From Flavobacterium beibuense (GTDB lineage Bacteria; Bacteroidota; Bacteroidia; Flavobacteriales; Flavobacteriaceae), in the NCBI RefSeq assembly GCF_004151245.1, contig NZ_JUIW01000004.1, positions 62,001-126,000 of the forward strand: a stretch of 64,000 nucleotides of DNA, read 5' to 3'. The notes beneath the pieces were generated by a model. The model worked only from the letters and a program-made list of their open reading frames with translations. It was not told where the DNA came from and did no database searches. Numbering within the stretch: position 1 is the stretch's first letter; every line of letters begins with the position of its first letter. This document shows, piece after piece, positions 10,101-17,505 of the stretch. A program made the position numbers and the translations under genes.

Positions 10101-10795
10101 TCCAGCTTATCTACAAAAGCGGTATTCTTTTCTGTTTCGTTACCTGGTAGCTCAGGGCTTATAAACAGCAATAGCTTTTGACTGTCTTTGGTAATTACAT
10201 AACCGTCTACAAGCTGAAACTCGTCATCAAGTCCCAGCTGTTTTAATTTTTCAAGTCCTATAAAGGACATCCCGAAAGGATCCTGAAGGATGAAATCTTT
10301 TGTAACCAGACCCGATGGTGATATGATTGACCTGTAATTAGCTGAAACAGTAGCGGCTATACTATCCGCCTTTAGTTTTTGTTCTATTCGTTTATAATCC
10401 TTATCATCGAGAAACAGCGGAAGGTTAGAATGTACAAAATCAAATGCTTCCTGTATGTTCTCATCATCCACCTTGCCCTGTACGGCCTTAATATACTTAT
10501 TACAACTTTTAAGACTATCTAAAAACACATTTGCAACCTCTGTAAGCTGTTGCGGGGTAACTCCCTCTTTTGCATTAATGATAACCGTAATCTTATCGGT
10601 AAAATTAAGCTGGCTCAGCACTTTTGTAGTTTCGTCGGTACGTTCGCTTTTAGGGATAAGACGGGTAATATCTTCCTCAAACTTAATCTTTGAGGCAAAA
10701 TACCCAAATACCGCTAAAAATGCCAGGGCTATACCAATAGCCAAAAACTTATTACGATTTACAAAAAAGTGTATGGAGGTAAAAAACTTATGCAT
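7130..10795 (-). CDS. MMPL/RND exporter fused to PlsC-type acyltransferase and Rossmann-like domain
   Basis: The 1221-residue product combines three parts. Residues 1 to about 850 form an RND/MMPL lipid exporter: a first membrane helix at about 16-34, a periplasmic loop, a block of five or six helices around 265-400, then a second loop and helix block. Residues about 880-1060 form a 1-acylglycerol-phosphate acyltransferase (PlsC) domain with NHTSFLD (H899, D904) and FPEGTR (965-970). The last 150 or so residues have a Rossmann-like pattern without a clear glycine-rich SAM motif. Separate MMPL and acyltransferase proteins occur in aryl polyene clusters. Fusion suggests that the polyene lipid is acylated and moved across the inner membrane by one protein. 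It overlaps the GT2 gene by a few bases. Confidence 0.9.
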   Translation of the reverse strand: MHKFFTSIHFFVNRNKFLAIGIALAFLAVFGYFASKIKFEEDITRLIPKSERTDETTKVLSQLNFTDKITVIINAKEGVTPQQLTEVANVFLDSLKSCNKYIKAVQGKVDDENIQEAFDFVHSNLPLFLDDKDYKRIEQKLKADSIAATVSANYRSIISPSGLVTKDFILQDPFGMSFIGLEKLKQLGLDDEFQLVDGYVITKDSQKLLLFISPELPGNETEKNTAFVDKLDAIKASLNTTFEKTATIEYFGATNIAVANAKQIKSDIRTTTFIAISLLMLLLMVYYRRFLIPFIILVPTIFGVVFAVALLYFLRGTISAISLSIGAILLGVTIDYALHILTHHRHNSDINGLYKDITKPLIMSSTTTAVAFMCLLFVNSGALQDLGIFAAVSVVVTSFFSLLIIPHLYKPKQGKNIEHNTLLDKLAGFSFDNNKLLIGISVVVIIASLFTFNRVTYDGDLSQLNYVPAEIQQAEKHLESATNLTSKSLYVAVYGNSPEELLQNNNVLYNRLLADKNNNNLLSYSSVGGVVLSEKEQKEKIAKWNAFWTPQRRQFVEAGLIDEGSKLGFKPNAYDKFYSLLNSDFKTVSLQEYLDVKTLYLNEFIAEKNGFYTLFNVVKVADEQRDAVVKELSKMPKVVIIDRQQMNETFLGGLKDDFNSLINYSFIAILIILFMFFRRIELVLISSIPIAVTGIVTAGIMGMFDIKFNIFSTIVCTLVFGHGVDFSIFMTSALQKEYSTGKNEMATYRASILLAALTTVLGIGALIFASHPALKSISSVSLIGVFAALIITFIFYPIIFRFFLTHRVNKGKAPLGLRRTLHSVASFIYYGLGGFLLSLFSLIFVNVLPARKAWKMRAFRYLMSKFMKSVLYTNPFTKKTVLNPHNETFDKPAVIIANHTSFLDILAVGMLSPKLIYLVSDWVYNSPVFGIGVKLAGFYPVSQGLEGGVEHLRKKVEEGYSLVVFPEGTRSKDNHIQRFHKGAFYLAEEFGLDIVPILIHGNSEVLPKGDFIINNGSITLKILERIKADDTIFGSNYTERTKKIGTYYKEQFAQMRTEIEEPYYFKDKLMQSFAYKEFDIVKAVKQHFNEVAGTYHIINPFIGTKSTVLHLANDFGETSVLLALQQPQRKIYSFIADEEKREVAKTNYINKIRSIKYLESLEEAKNINYTVILVDANADNVPVALFEKAEYIILTVIQTDVSYNGFETMAEGEDFIILRRI

Positions 10796-11969
10796 TCTTA
10801 TGTATTTTATTTCTGCCTATTGACAAAAGGATAAAATAACCCGCCAGGCCAAACAGGCATGATGCAATTGCGGCTAACAAAATACTTCCCACAAGATATT
10901 GCGTCATGCTGTTTTGAATATTTTCCAGGCTAAGATCGGTATAATCGCTAACCGGACCTCCAAGGGCCAGTGCCCCCATCTGCAATGATAAATAAATTAT
11001 TAAAGGTATAAAAGGCGGAATACTGACATTGGAAAATGCAAAAGCTATAAGTTTGTTAAGCCTTAGCACATAGGCAAGAAAAAGTACAAGCACCGTTTGA
11101 AAGCCCCATAGCGGTGCAATACCTATAAATACTCCCAAAGCTATAGATAAGGCTTTTTTAGTATTGCTGTCGTTGCTTTCCAATACATTTTCAAGAAAGA
11201 ATTTCTTAAGCCCTTTTTTTTTAAAGCTCATGAAAAAATCCCTGGGTTTAATGTACAAAAGACTTATGACAACCAATACCGTGTTGAGTATACTGATTCT
11301 GGTAAAGTCTTTAAACGGACGAAAGTGTGATACCCTTTCGCTCATATCATAAAGCACTTTTACGGGTACGTTCTTTACGGGTACACCTTTCCATGAAGTG
11401 CGTACTATAATTTCTATTTCAAACTCAAATTTGCTGGTATAATACTTTGAAGGTATTTTATGTAAAGGATACAGCCTGTAACCCGATTGGGTATCTTCAA
11501 GTTTTTTTCCGGTTTCAAACCAAAACCAGAAATTAGAGAATTTATTCCCAAAACTACTCTTTTTAGGTACTCCTTCCTGAGCCATATTACGGCTACCGAT
11601 AAGCAATGCATCTCCGTTCTTTTCAAGCTCCGATAAAAACACAGGTATATCATCAGGAAAGTGCTGTCCGTCTGAATCTATAGTAACGGCATAATCATAA
11701 CCTGCCTGTTTTGCAGCGGCAAAACCAATAGCCAGGGCATTACCTTTACCTTTATTTTTAGGGAGATGAATACAGTTAAGTCCTGAATATTCTCCTAAAA
11801 TGGCAACTGTAGAATCTGTAGAACCATCGTTAACAACAATTAGATTGTTTGTATATTGCAGCACACCATCAATAACCCTTTTTAAGGTCTTACTGTTGTT
11901 GTATGTAGGTATAATAACGCAATAATTTACAGCAGCTATTTCGTTATAATGTTTTGAAAATGTGTGCAT
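10788..11969 (-). CDS. Family 2 glycosyltransferase fused to DUF2062
   Basis: I chose the ATG at 11969; the frame also opens at a TTG at 12023. The N-terminal 230 or so residues are a GT-A glycosyltransferase with an IIPTYNNS start, NDGSTDST, and a DSDGQH metal-binding motif. The C-terminal part is a DUF2062 membrane module (GVFIGIAPLWGFQT and SIPPFIPL motifs) with several helices. Family 2 glycosyltransferases are regular members of aryl polyene clusters and may add a sugar, or use a polyprenyl-phosphate carrier, on the polyene lipid. Substrate and donor are unknown. The gene overlaps the MMPL exporter by 8 bases, so the two are probably translated together. Confidence 0.85.
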   Translation of the reverse strand: MHTFSKHYNEIAAVNYCVIIPTYNNSKTLKRVIDGVLQYTNNLIVVNDGSTDSTVAILGEYSGLNCIHLPKNKGKGNALAIGFAAAKQAGYDYAVTIDSDGQHFPDDIPVFLSELEKNGDALLIGSRNMAQEGVPKKSSFGNKFSNFWFWFETGKKLEDTQSGYRLYPLHKIPSKYYTSKFEFEIEIIVRTSWKGVPVKNVPVKVLYDMSERVSHFRPFKDFTRISILNTVLVVISLLYIKPRDFFMSFKKKGLKKFFLENVLESNDSNTKKALSIALGVFIGIAPLWGFQTVLVLFLAYVLRLNKLIAFAFSNVSIPPFIPLIIYLSLQMGALALGGPVSDYTDLSLENIQNSMTQYLVGSILLAAIASCLFGLAGYFILLSIGRNKIHKNA

Positions 11970-12065
11970 TACAAAGTCGCCATTTTTTAATGTGAGCAAA
12001 GATACTTTTTTTAACTTTCTCAAACAAAAAAGAAGTTTCCTGTACAGACACAGAAAACACTATCA

Positions 12066-12545
12066 TTAAAAAGCAGCCTTTTCTTCTTTTGTAAAAAGAG
12101 CCGATCTTGTCACAAAACCTTTAGTAAACTCCTTAAGGTCCTGCTTTTGACTATCGTAGTATTTAATTAAAAACTTTTTATCCTCTTCAATATCCTTATT
12201 GTAGCCGGTAATTTTAGGTGCATTTTCCTGTATGCTCATACGAAGAAGCCTTACCTCATAATTATCGGCATCCCTTTTTATAACGGCTTCAAGCAATTTA
12301 GCTCCTTGGGTAAACAAACTCTTTTTATTCAAAAGTCCCTTTTCGTACTTAGCCTTTAAGGTTAGCGAAGCAGCCTTATAACCAACCATTGTATTATCTC
12401 CTGTATCGTTTATATCCTCAAGTGATTTATATAGTTCCTCAGCCTCCTGTTCAGAGGTTGCAGCACTAATATAATTTTGCCTTATGGAAGAAAGATCCTG
12501 CGTTGCCAGCAAAAAAAAGGAAAGAAAAAAAGCCAGTAATTTCAT
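12066..12545 (-). CDS. Exported protein of unknown function in pigment operon
   Basis: This 159-residue protein opens with a hydrophobic signal peptide (about 2-14) and has no lipobox. The rest is charged and probably helical, somewhat like TPR repeats, with the pattern EAEELYKSLEDIND followed by a second helical block. I recognise no catalytic motif. It lies 42 bases before the glycosyltransferase gene and 52 bases after a dehydratase gene, the widest gaps in this operon. A periplasmic helper role is possible, but the sequence does not show it. Confidence 0.7.
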   Translation of the reverse strand: MKLLAFFLSFFLLATQDLSSIRQNYISAATSEQEAEELYKSLEDINDTGDNTMVGYKAASLTLKAKYEKGLLNKKSLFTQGAKLLEAVIKRDADNYEVRLLRMSIQENAPKITGYNKDIEEDKKFLIKYYDSQKQDLKEFTKGFVTRSALFTKEEKAAF

Positions 12546-12597
12546 AAATACTATGATTTCAGTTCATCTTAAAATTGGAAAAAACCAGTTTATAATC

Positions 12598-12969
12598 CTA
12601 ATTTTTACTGTAAATACAACTTAATTTTAACGCGGTTGTATCGTCAAAATAAGTGGTGTTCTTTACTTTAACCGAGGCATCTTCTGCCTCGGTTATTTCA
12701 AGTTCAAGTTTTAGCTCAGAATTTACCTCGGGGTTAATAAGTGCCATAAACTTAATGTTTGAGGCACTTTTCATTGTTATTGGTGCATTTATGGCCTGTT
12801 GGGTAAGCTCCTTGATAATTTGCATCATGCAAACTCCGGGAGTAACCGGATTGCCCGGGAAATGTCCTTTAAAAACATCATGATTTTTGTTAATAACAAT
12901 GTGGGCCACATAGTTTTGACCCTCCGTTTTTTCAAACGACCTTACCTGGTAAAAATCTTTAAGCAACAT
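12598..12969 (-). CDS. FabZ/ApeI-like 3-hydroxyacyl-ACP dehydratase (hotdog fold)
   Basis: The 123-residue protein has the hotdog dehydratase signature FKGHFPGNPVTPGV with catalytic-type His36. In FabZ the second catalytic residue is an acid 14 positions later; here that place holds Gln50, which is unusual. The likely role is to dehydrate 3-hydroxyacyl-ACP to trans-2-enoyl-ACP during polyene extension, giving the conjugated double bonds. It is five bases from the first outer-membrane barrel gene. The changed acid residue may mean altered activity, or a need to pair with one of the two other hotdog proteins at 25622-26503. Confidence 0.8.
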   Translation of the reverse strand: MLLKDFYQVRSFEKTEGQNYVAHIVINKNHDVFKGHFPGNPVTPGVCMMQIIKELTQQAINAPITMKSASNIKFMALINPEVNSELKLELEITEAEDASVKVKNTTYFDDTTALKLSCIYSKN

Positions 12970-12974
12970 ATATC

Positions 12975-13592
12975 TTATTTAAACGTATAAGTAACACCCA
13001 GTTGGATAACACTGTTTAACACAAGGTCAAAATTGTCATCCTCATAATAATAATCATCGTGATAAATATCACCAAAAATATCTACAAGTCCAAGCTTGTA
13101 ACGCGCTTCAAATGTTAATCCTATAGGCAGGGTATAACCAAGCCCTCCGTTAAGCGCAAAATCAAAATCCATCAGGTCATCGTTGTAAATATAACTATCA
13201 AAGTTATCGCTTAACCTAAAGTCTATTGACGGCCCCACTATACCATGAAAACCCTCTACAATTCTAAACTTATTCATTACCGCAAAAGACAGGTAACTTA
13301 CAGAAAGATCCTGTTCTCCAGTTGCCGGAGCAGGTTCAACATTGGGATAGCCAATAAGATAATTAGCTTTTGCTCCCTGCCTGGAATAAGTTATCTCAGG
13401 CTGTAATGTATAAAAACTGGCCAACTTAATACCTAATAAGCCTCCTACATAAAAATCGGCTTTAGTATCCATATTACTGTCTGTAAAAGTAGCAAGATTT
13501 AAACCGGCTCTTACGCCTGGTTCTATCTTAACTTGTGCCTGAGCCCCATAACCCAGTAATGCCAAAAATAAAAATGCAATTGTATTTTTCAT
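12975..13592 (-). CDS. Outer-membrane beta-barrel protein, tandem copy 4
   Basis: This 205-residue protein has a signal peptide (about 1-19, ending GAQAQ) and alternating hydrophobic strands ending in GVTYTFK, typical of small eight-stranded outer-membrane barrels (PorT/OMP_b-brl group). It shares with the three adjacent genes a KPGxRxGxN start, an FYVGG strand, and LQPEITYSRQGA. It is one of four adjacent paralogues read in the same direction in the pigment operon. Barrels at this place may help place or hold the exported polyene lipid in the outer membrane; that is inference from context. Confidence 0.85.
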   Translation of the reverse strand: MKNTIAFLFLALLGYGAQAQVKIEPGVRAGLNLATFTDSNMDTKADFYVGGLLGIKLASFYTLQPEITYSRQGAKANYLIGYPNVEPAPATGEQDLSVSYLSFAVMNKFRIVEGFHGIVGPSIDFRLSDNFDSYIYNDDLMDFDFALNGGLGYTLPIGLTFEARYKLGLVDIFGDIYHDDYYYEDDNFDLVLNSVIQLGVTYTFK

Positions 13593-13616
13593 GGTGTGGT
13601 TGTTTTAAAAAATTAA

Positions 13617-14264
13617 TTATTTCCTTTTTGTATCAAAAGTATAGGTAACGCCTGTTTGGAAAACTCCATTTACTACAGGCCCGTCAAAATAACTGTTATT
13701 ATAATAATTGTCGTAATAATCAGGATCATCATGTCCAAAAACATCTAGGAATCCAAATTTAAAACGGCTTTCAATTGTAAGTCCGATAGGGAAAGTATAA
13801 CCTATTCCTAAATTAAGGCCTATATCATAGTTTCTTACCTTTTCCCCAAAATCGTAATCCATATTATCGGAAAGCTTAAAATCCATTGATGGCCCTACTA
13901 TTGCATGCAGTCCATGGAAAACATAAAACTTATTAATCAGGTTGATATTAAGGTACTGCAAAGAATAATCCTTATCATACTCCCCATACCTGCCAAATCC
14001 GGCATCATACATAAAAGTAGCTGTTGCTCCCTGCCTCGAATAATTAATTTCGGGCTGTAGTGCATAAAATTTAGCCAACTTAATTTCTGCGAGTCCTCCA
14101 AAATAAACATCATGTTTAATATCAAAGACATCAGCAGTTAATAAACTAAAGTTTACACCTCCCCTAACTCCCGGTTTAACTGTAATTTGTGCATTTACCT
14201 GTAAAACAATGAACGAAAAAAATAAAAACGCTAATACTCTCTTAGCAAAAAATCTGGTAATCAT
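13617..14264 (-). CDS. Outer-membrane beta-barrel protein, tandem copy 3
   Basis: At 215 residues this is the longest of the four tandem barrels. A longer basic N-terminus (MITRFFAKR) precedes the hydrophobic signal, which ends VNAQ. The family pattern is present: KPGVRGGVNFS, VYFGGLAEIKL, LQPEINYSRQGA and a final GVTYTF. Extracellular loops rich in Asp, Tyr and Asn differ most between the copies. Copies 3 and 4 share DFKLSDN/DFRLSDN in the same strand, so they may be the most recent duplicate pair. No function beyond an outer-membrane barrel can be read. Confidence 0.85.
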   Translation of the reverse strand: MITRFFAKRVLAFLFFSFIVLQVNAQITVKPGVRGGVNFSLLTADVFDIKHDVYFGGLAEIKLAKFYALQPEINYSRQGATATFMYDAGFGRYGEYDKDYSLQYLNINLINKFYVFHGLHAIVGPSMDFKLSDNMDYDFGEKVRNYDIGLNLGIGYTFPIGLTIESRFKFGFLDVFGHDDPDYYDNYYNNSYFDGPVVNGVFQTGVTYTFDTKRK

Positions 14265-14279
14265 ATATATATTAAAAAA

Positions 14280-14879
14280 TTATTTCGAAGTTCCTTTAGC
14301 CTTAAAGCTATAAGCCAGTCCCAACTGAAAAACATTGTTGGCATTATTATCCCCTATAGAGTTAATGGTACCGTTATAATCATCCGTTTCCAGCACATCA
14401 AACAAACCGCGTTTCCATCTGGCTTCAATGGTAAGCCCCATAGGAAGTGTATATCCTATACCCATGGTAACACCCATATCAAAATCAATATTGGTAGGTA
14501 AACTACTGTTTAACTCTATGTCAAACGTAGGGCCCATGTGCATATTTACATTATAAAAACTGAAACGATTAATAAATATCATTGAAAGATATTCTATTTC
14601 TATATCCTTCTCAAAACTGGTAATTGTACCGTTATCATAATACCTTAAATCGGCAACAGCACCCTGCCTTGAATAATTTATCTCGGGTTGTATGGCATAA
14701 AAATCAGTAAGCTGCAAAGCTACAAATCCGCCCACATAAAAATCGGTCCTGTAATCAAAATCCGTATGGGAAAAATTAGAAAAGTTCGCTCCTACCCTAA
14801 GTCCGGGCTTAGCACTAATCTGAGCACTTAATACTGATGTGAACAAACACAACAGCATCAATACAAATACTTTTTTCAT
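14280..14879 (-). CDS. Outer-membrane beta-barrel protein, tandem copy 2
   Basis: The 199-residue protein has a clear signal peptide (about 1-19, ending LSAQ) and the same barrel signature as its neighbours: KPGLRVGANFS, DFYVGGFVALQL, IQPEINYSRQGA, and GIGYTLPMGLTIEAR near strand 6. It ends in a strand plus a short polar tail. It lies 8 bases from copy 1 and 15 from copy 3, so the four are almost certainly cotranscribed. Loop sequences are its own, so the copies are not recent identical duplicates. Confidence 0.85.
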   Translation of the reverse strand: MKKVFVLMLLCLFTSVLSAQISAKPGLRVGANFSNFSHTDFDYRTDFYVGGFVALQLTDFYAIQPEINYSRQGAVADLRYYDNGTITSFEKDIEIEYLSMIFINRFSFYNVNMHMGPTFDIELNSSLPTNIDFDMGVTMGIGYTLPMGLTIEARWKRGLFDVLETDDYNGTINSIGDNNANNVFQLGLAYSFKAKGTSK

Positions 14880-14887
14880 AAGTGTGC

Positions 14888-15502
14888 CTAATTACTTGCT
14901 CCTTTTACATCAAAAGTGTAAGAAATACCTACCTGAAACACAAGGTTTGTATTAGAGTGATCTTCATAATAATAATTTGAACCATCACTATAATAATAGG
15001 TGTCGAGTACATCAGCAATACCTTTCTTAACACGTCCCTCTATACTTAGACCAAAGGGAAGTGTATAGCCAATACCCGCAGTAATGCCAAGATCTACATC
15101 ATTTTGATATCTGTTATCCACATTTGTGCCTATATCAAATGTTGGCCCTACCTGAAAGTTAATAGCATCATTAAACGTAAACTTGTTTATAAGGGTTAAT
15201 GTTACATACTCCAGTTTTATATCTACATTCTCTGTGTAGCTTTCTCCATAATATGAATCGTAAAAGTACAAATCACCTTTAGCTCCCTGGCGTGAATAAC
15301 CTATTTCAGGCTGCAGGGTATAAAATCTGGTAAGTTTAAGCGCACCTATAGCACCTACATAAAAATCGGTTTTTGTATCAAGATCTGTATTGGTAAGCCT
15401 GGAAAAATTAGCTCCCGCCCTAAATCCAGGCTTAAATGTTACCTGGGCAGATGCCGCAAAAAGGCCCAGCATAAAAAATGCAAATAGTAATTTCTTTTTC
15501 AT
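14888..15502 (-). CDS. Outer-membrane beta-barrel protein, tandem copy 1
   Basis: This 204-residue barrel protein is the first read of the four copies. Its signal peptide spans about 1-19 (ending ASAQ). KPGFRAGANFSRLT, DFYVGAIGALKL and LQPEIGYSRQGA match the other copies. Tyr- and Asp-rich loops probably face outward. The gene follows the small lipoprotein gene by 12 bases. A LolA-like carrier, a lipoprotein and four barrels in a row suggest an outer-membrane delivery section of the operon. Confidence 0.85.
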   Translation of the reverse strand: MKKKLLFAFFMLGLFAASAQVTFKPGFRAGANFSRLTNTDLDTKTDFYVGAIGALKLTRFYTLQPEIGYSRQGAKGDLYFYDSYYGESYTENVDIKLEYVTLTLINKFTFNDAINFQVGPTFDIGTNVDNRYQNDVDLGITAGIGYTLPFGLSIEGRVKKGIADVLDTYYYSDGSNYYYEDHSNTNLVFQVGISYTFDVKGASN

Positions 15503-15514
15503 AATTGATTGGTT

Positions 15515-16144
15515 TTATTGGATAAAGTTTAATTCTATCTTTAATTTAATATTCTTATGGTCTATTACTATATTCCGGGCTAAAATACTACTTTCGGGCA
15601 CATAGATTATTTCTATCTTTTCTTTCCCTTTTGTGGCATTAACCAGTTTTACAAGCCTGTTACTTTCGGCATCCAAAAATAGATAATTATATCTTTTGTT
15701 ATCTTCCGATTTATAAACTTCAAAACCGGAACTCTCATACTTGTTATCGTAAGAATGCTCCTGCTTTAGCAGCAACATAAAATCACGCTTAAGGGTATTT
15801 ACAATAATTTTTTTGTCCATTTCCTCCAGTATATAATTTACCTTAAAACTATTGTCTGAAATTTCAAAGTCAAAAAGTTTATTACCAAACTCAGTAGTAA
15901 AAGCGGTACGGTAAATGGAATCGTTAATCTTCTTAGCTATAAAAATGCCTCCAAAATCTTTTCCGTATATGGATATATGGGCTTTATAGACATAGTCTGT
16001 TGCCTTGTCTGAAAAGTATGAAACCTCATACACCCCTTCTTTTTTAATTTCCTTAAAACCACTTACTGTCTTAACCGCACACGAAGGCAGTAAAACAATG
16101 GCCAGGAAACTAATTAGAAAATACTGAATCCGGAATTGACGCAT
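15515..16144 (-). CDS. Lipoprotein of unknown function next to LolA-like gene
   Basis: I set the start at the ATG at 16144, which gives a basic, hydrophobic signal and a lipobox (LLPSC) near residue 22; the frame also opens at a TTG at 16168. The mature part is about 187 residues and mainly beta-strand, with no catalytic motif I recognise. Aryl polyene clusters commonly carry a small outer-membrane lipoprotein next to a LolA-like gene, and this fits by position rather than by clear sequence signature. The start overlaps the end of the LolA-like gene by 35 bases. Confidence 0.75.
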   Translation of the reverse strand: MRQFRIQYFLISFLAIVLLPSCAVKTVSGFKEIKKEGVYEVSYFSDKATDYVYKAHISIYGKDFGGIFIAKKINDSIYRTAFTTEFGNKLFDFEISDNSFKVNYILEEMDKKIIVNTLKRDFMLLLKQEHSYDNKYESSGFEVYKSEDNKRYNYLFLDAESNRLVKLVNATKGKEKIEIIYVPESSILARNIVIDHKNIKLKIELNFIQ

Positions 16145-16739
16145 TGGCAACTTTATTTTTAAATACAATTGTAGTATAATCTCCCGATGGCTCTATCATT
16201 TTAACCTGAGACACCATACTCCCCTTTTTATCAAAATAAAGCTCAACCTGCTTTATGTACTTTTTTAGTGTAGCATCTTTAGGAACAAGCTTGCTGATAT
16301 TGTATTCTGCCGTTTTAAAATAACTGATGGCAAACTCATTTTCATCAAACATATTACCGTTTACGGTACCCACAATAAGACCGTTAAGTTTGGCAAACAT
16401 TTTACTGCTGCTCAAATCCATCTCGCTCTTTTTCCCGGCATCGTTAACCGATACTTTGTTCTTTTTAAACGCTACACTGTAACTGTAAGGTTTGGTGTAT
16501 TGCCATAACAGCATATCCGGAAACTTAAAGTTCATTTTTCCGGACGTTTCAATATCGTTAGACAGGAAATCCATATGTTTAAACTGAGTAAAATCGGCAG
16601 TAAGGGTCTTTGTGTTTTTAGACACATTTATTACCCCGTTTTTAAAGGCCGTAATCTCGGCAGCAGTCATTTTTTGCTCCTGTGCATTTATGGTAAATAC
16701 AGTAAGCAAAAAAAACATACAGATAATACTATTCTTCAT
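16110..16739 (-). CDS. LolA-like outer-membrane lipid/lipoprotein carrier
   Basis: The 209-residue protein has a signal peptide (about 1-19, ending INAQ). Its mature part matches the LolA fold: a TLTADFTQFK strand, a GKMNFKFPDMLLWQYTKP segment in place of the LolA FRRP-type motif, and repeated beta strands to the end. LolA-family proteins ferry hydrophobic cargo across the periplasm, and a dedicated paralogue is a hallmark of aryl polyene clusters. Inference: it carries the polyene lipid rather than lipoproteins in general. It overlaps the polysaccharide deacetylase gene by 11 bases and the lipoprotein gene by 35. Confidence 0.88.
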   Translation of the reverse strand: MKNSIICMFFLLTVFTINAQEQKMTAAEITAFKNGVINVSKNTKTLTADFTQFKHMDFLSNDIETSGKMNFKFPDMLLWQYTKPYSYSVAFKKNKVSVNDAGKKSEMDLSSSKMFAKLNGLIVGTVNGNMFDENEFAISYFKTAEYNISKLVPKDATLKKYIKQVELYFDKKGSMVSQVKMIEPSGDYTTIVFKNKVANASIPDSVFSN

Positions 16740-17505
16740 AAGCAGGAATATTTAGCAATTGGTTTACCGTAATGGCTTCATATTTGTTTTGCTCCAAAAG
16801 TACCAATAATTGTTCCAAAACATTTACGGTTTTTTGAGATGTGTCGTGCAGCAGTATTATACTGCCCGGCGCAAGCCTGTTTTTAACACGGTTCAGCAAA
16901 CGATTTTCACTCTTAATTATCGTGTCAAGAGAGCGTATATTCCAGCCTATTACATAGTGACCAGTTGCTTTTACAGCCTTGGCAATATTAGGATTGGTCA
17001 CCCCAAACGGCGGCCTGAAAAAAAGAGCTTTTTTTCCTGAATATTTTTCAATGAGGCTGTTAGTAACCTCAAGTTCTTCCTTAACTTTTTGAGCGGGGAA
17101 AAATCCCATTTTTGGCGAATGACTGTATGTATGGTTACCAACTGTGTGGCCATCTTCCAATATTGCTTTAAAAATATCTGGATATTTTTCTATTTGCGAG
17201 CCGATACAAAAAAACGTAGCCTTAGCATTATGCTTTTTTAAAAGATTAAGTACTTTAGGTGTTTCGGGCGTTGGACCGTCATCAAAAGTAATGGCTATTT
17301 TTTTCTCCTTTACATCTCTATTTTTACAATAAGCCTTAATGTGATAATCAGTAAATATAAAGGCAGAGCCTACTCCTGTTATTATAACCCAAAGCAAGAC
17401 TGGTATAAGAAACATCCACCAGGCTATAGCAACAAAAAAGGACAGGACAATTAACAGTAGTATTACTAATAAAAAAAAAGCAGTATTTACTTTATGGCTC
17501 AGCAT
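16729..17505 (-). CDS. Membrane-anchored polysaccharide deacetylase (NodB homology)
   Basis: The 258-residue protein starts with two close hydrophobic segments (about 8-50) and then a NodB domain. Motif 1 is ITFDDGPTP, motif 2 is GNHTYSH with two metal-binding His, motif 3 is FFRPPFG, and the end carries LLHDTS. All catalytic motifs are intact, so it should be an active metal-dependent deacetylase facing the periplasm. Its place in a pigment operon, between the CLF-like KS and LolA, suggests that it deacetylates a sugar on the glycosylated polyene lipid. That link is inference, and peptidoglycan or polysaccharide substrates are also possible. Confidence 0.88.
   Translation of the reverse strand: MLSHKVNTAFFLLVILLLIVLSFFVAIAWWMFLIPVLLWVIITGVGSAFIFTDYHIKAYCKNRDVKEKKIAITFDDGPTPETPKVLNLLKKHNAKATFFCIGSQIEKYPDIFKAILEDGHTVGNHTYSHSPKMGFFPAQKVKEELEVTNSLIEKYSGKKALFFRPPFGVTNPNIAKAVKATGHYVIGWNIRSLDTIIKSENRLLNRVKNRLAPGSIILLHDTSQKTVNVLEQLLVLLEQNKYEAITVNQLLNIPAYEE

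Noticed and set aside
12975..15502. CRISPR-like or assembly-made repeat at the barrel genes
   Set aside because: The four copies are diverged coding sequences with their own signal peptides, not identical units.
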